Source: an uncultured Nocardioidaceae bacterium (GTDB lineage Bacteria; Actinomycetota; Actinomycetes; Propionibacteriales; Nocardioidaceae). From it: 33,330 nucleotides of DNA. The DNA lies in NCBI GenBank assembly GCA_902805845.1, contig CADCUI010000048.1:1-33330 (forward strand), in the 5' to 3' direction. The notes under the pieces were generated by a model, which searched no databases, was not told the DNA's origin, and worked only from the letters and a program-made list of their open reading frames with translations. The translations under genes and the position numbers were made by a program. Below are positions 33,185 through 33,330 of the stretch, piece after piece. Every line of letters begins with the position of its first letter. Within the stretch, counting starts at the first letter, position 1.

Positions 33185-33220
33185 GCCTGCCGCCCGCCCT
33201 CCCCCGAGCGGGCGGCAGGC
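33185..33220 (+). terminator. Hairpin terminator after the beta-propeller gene
   Basis: Perfect 13-bp stem GCCTGCCGCCCGC (33185-33197) / GCGGGCGGCAGGC (33208-33220) with a 10-nt loop, 16 nt after the stop codon. No U-tract. Confidence 0.8.
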
Positions 33221-33232
33221 TGCTACCCGCCG

Positions 33233-33330
33233 AGTCGGCGCCTATGCACGCGCGAAGCCAGCCCAGTCGGCGCTTATGCACGCCCAAAGCCAGCCCGATC
33301 GGCGTTAATGCACGGGTGTTTAAGTCAGCC
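33233..33330. repeat. Tandem ~32-bp repeats running to the window edge
   Basis: Two contiguous 32-bp units (33233-33264, 33265-33296) and a diverged third (33297-33330). The shared core is AGTCGGCGCYTATGCACG followed by CCAGCCC; the third reads GATCGGCGTTAATGCACG. The array may continue beyond the window. No gene overlaps it. Confidence 0.85.

Noticed and set aside
33233-33330. CRISPR array at the right edge
   Set aside because: The units are directly contiguous with no unique spacers, and no cas genes are visible.

Overview
This window looks like chromosomal DNA from a high-GC actinobacterium, most likely the order Propionibacteriales (a Nocardioides-like organism). The assignment is inferred from very high GC, GTG starts, probable leaderless promoters, an actinobacterial RNase P RNA, a c-di-AMP riboswitch in front of an Rpf-type muralytic gene, many actinobacteria-specific DUF families, and gene order shared with Mycobacterium (Rv2228c-Rv2247) and Streptomyces (fasR-fabD-fabH-acpP-fabF plus DUF3145). 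I see no prophage, insertion sequence, integrase or CRISPR array. It reads as a conserved core locus followed by an accessory stretch of secreted proteins.

Layout. 1-563: partial phosphotransferase gene on the minus strand. 790-2599 (minus): SRPBCC-domain gene, DUF3140 gene, then RNase P RNA, whose -10 box overlaps the DUF3140 stop codon. 2770-3370 (plus): c-di-AMP (ydaO-type) riboswitch and a small secreted Rpf-like protein. 3389-5679: divergent RNB-domain ribonuclease and YaaA. 5698-8805 (minus): nif3-like gene, zinc-ribbon coiled-coil gene (apparent CTG start) and an RNase H/phosphatase fusion. 8947-9851: two small membrane proteins and tRNA-Val(UAC). 10007-10958 (minus): DUF3052 gene and ahpE.

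11150-20739 (plus) is the metabolic core. It holds aceE (pyruvate to acetyl-CoA), a PucR/FasR-type regulator, and the type II fatty acid synthesis set fabD-fabH-acpP-fabF-accD. AccD-type carboxyltransferase makes malonyl-CoA, FabD loads it on ACP, FabH starts chains and FabF elongates them. The FabD here carries about 85 extra C-terminal residues that resemble a biotin-carboxyl-carrier domain without its biotinylation lysine. This is the most unusual gene structure in the window.

20780-27590 holds mixed housekeeping genes: a winged-helix DNA-repair-like protein, DUF3145, SelO, pirin, two membrane proteins (one DUF2243), a DUF72 protein and a conserved hypothetical protein. 27809-33168 is an exported-protein stretch: a GYWKNH-motif secreted protein, a membrane-anchored SGNH-like protein, a secreted S55/SpoIVB-type protease-like protein and a secreted beta-propeller protein. 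A decayed heavy-metal exporter gene lies among them. The right edge carries a strong hairpin and three copies of a ~32-bp tandem repeat. All family assignments rest on recognition of motifs by eye; no database search was run.
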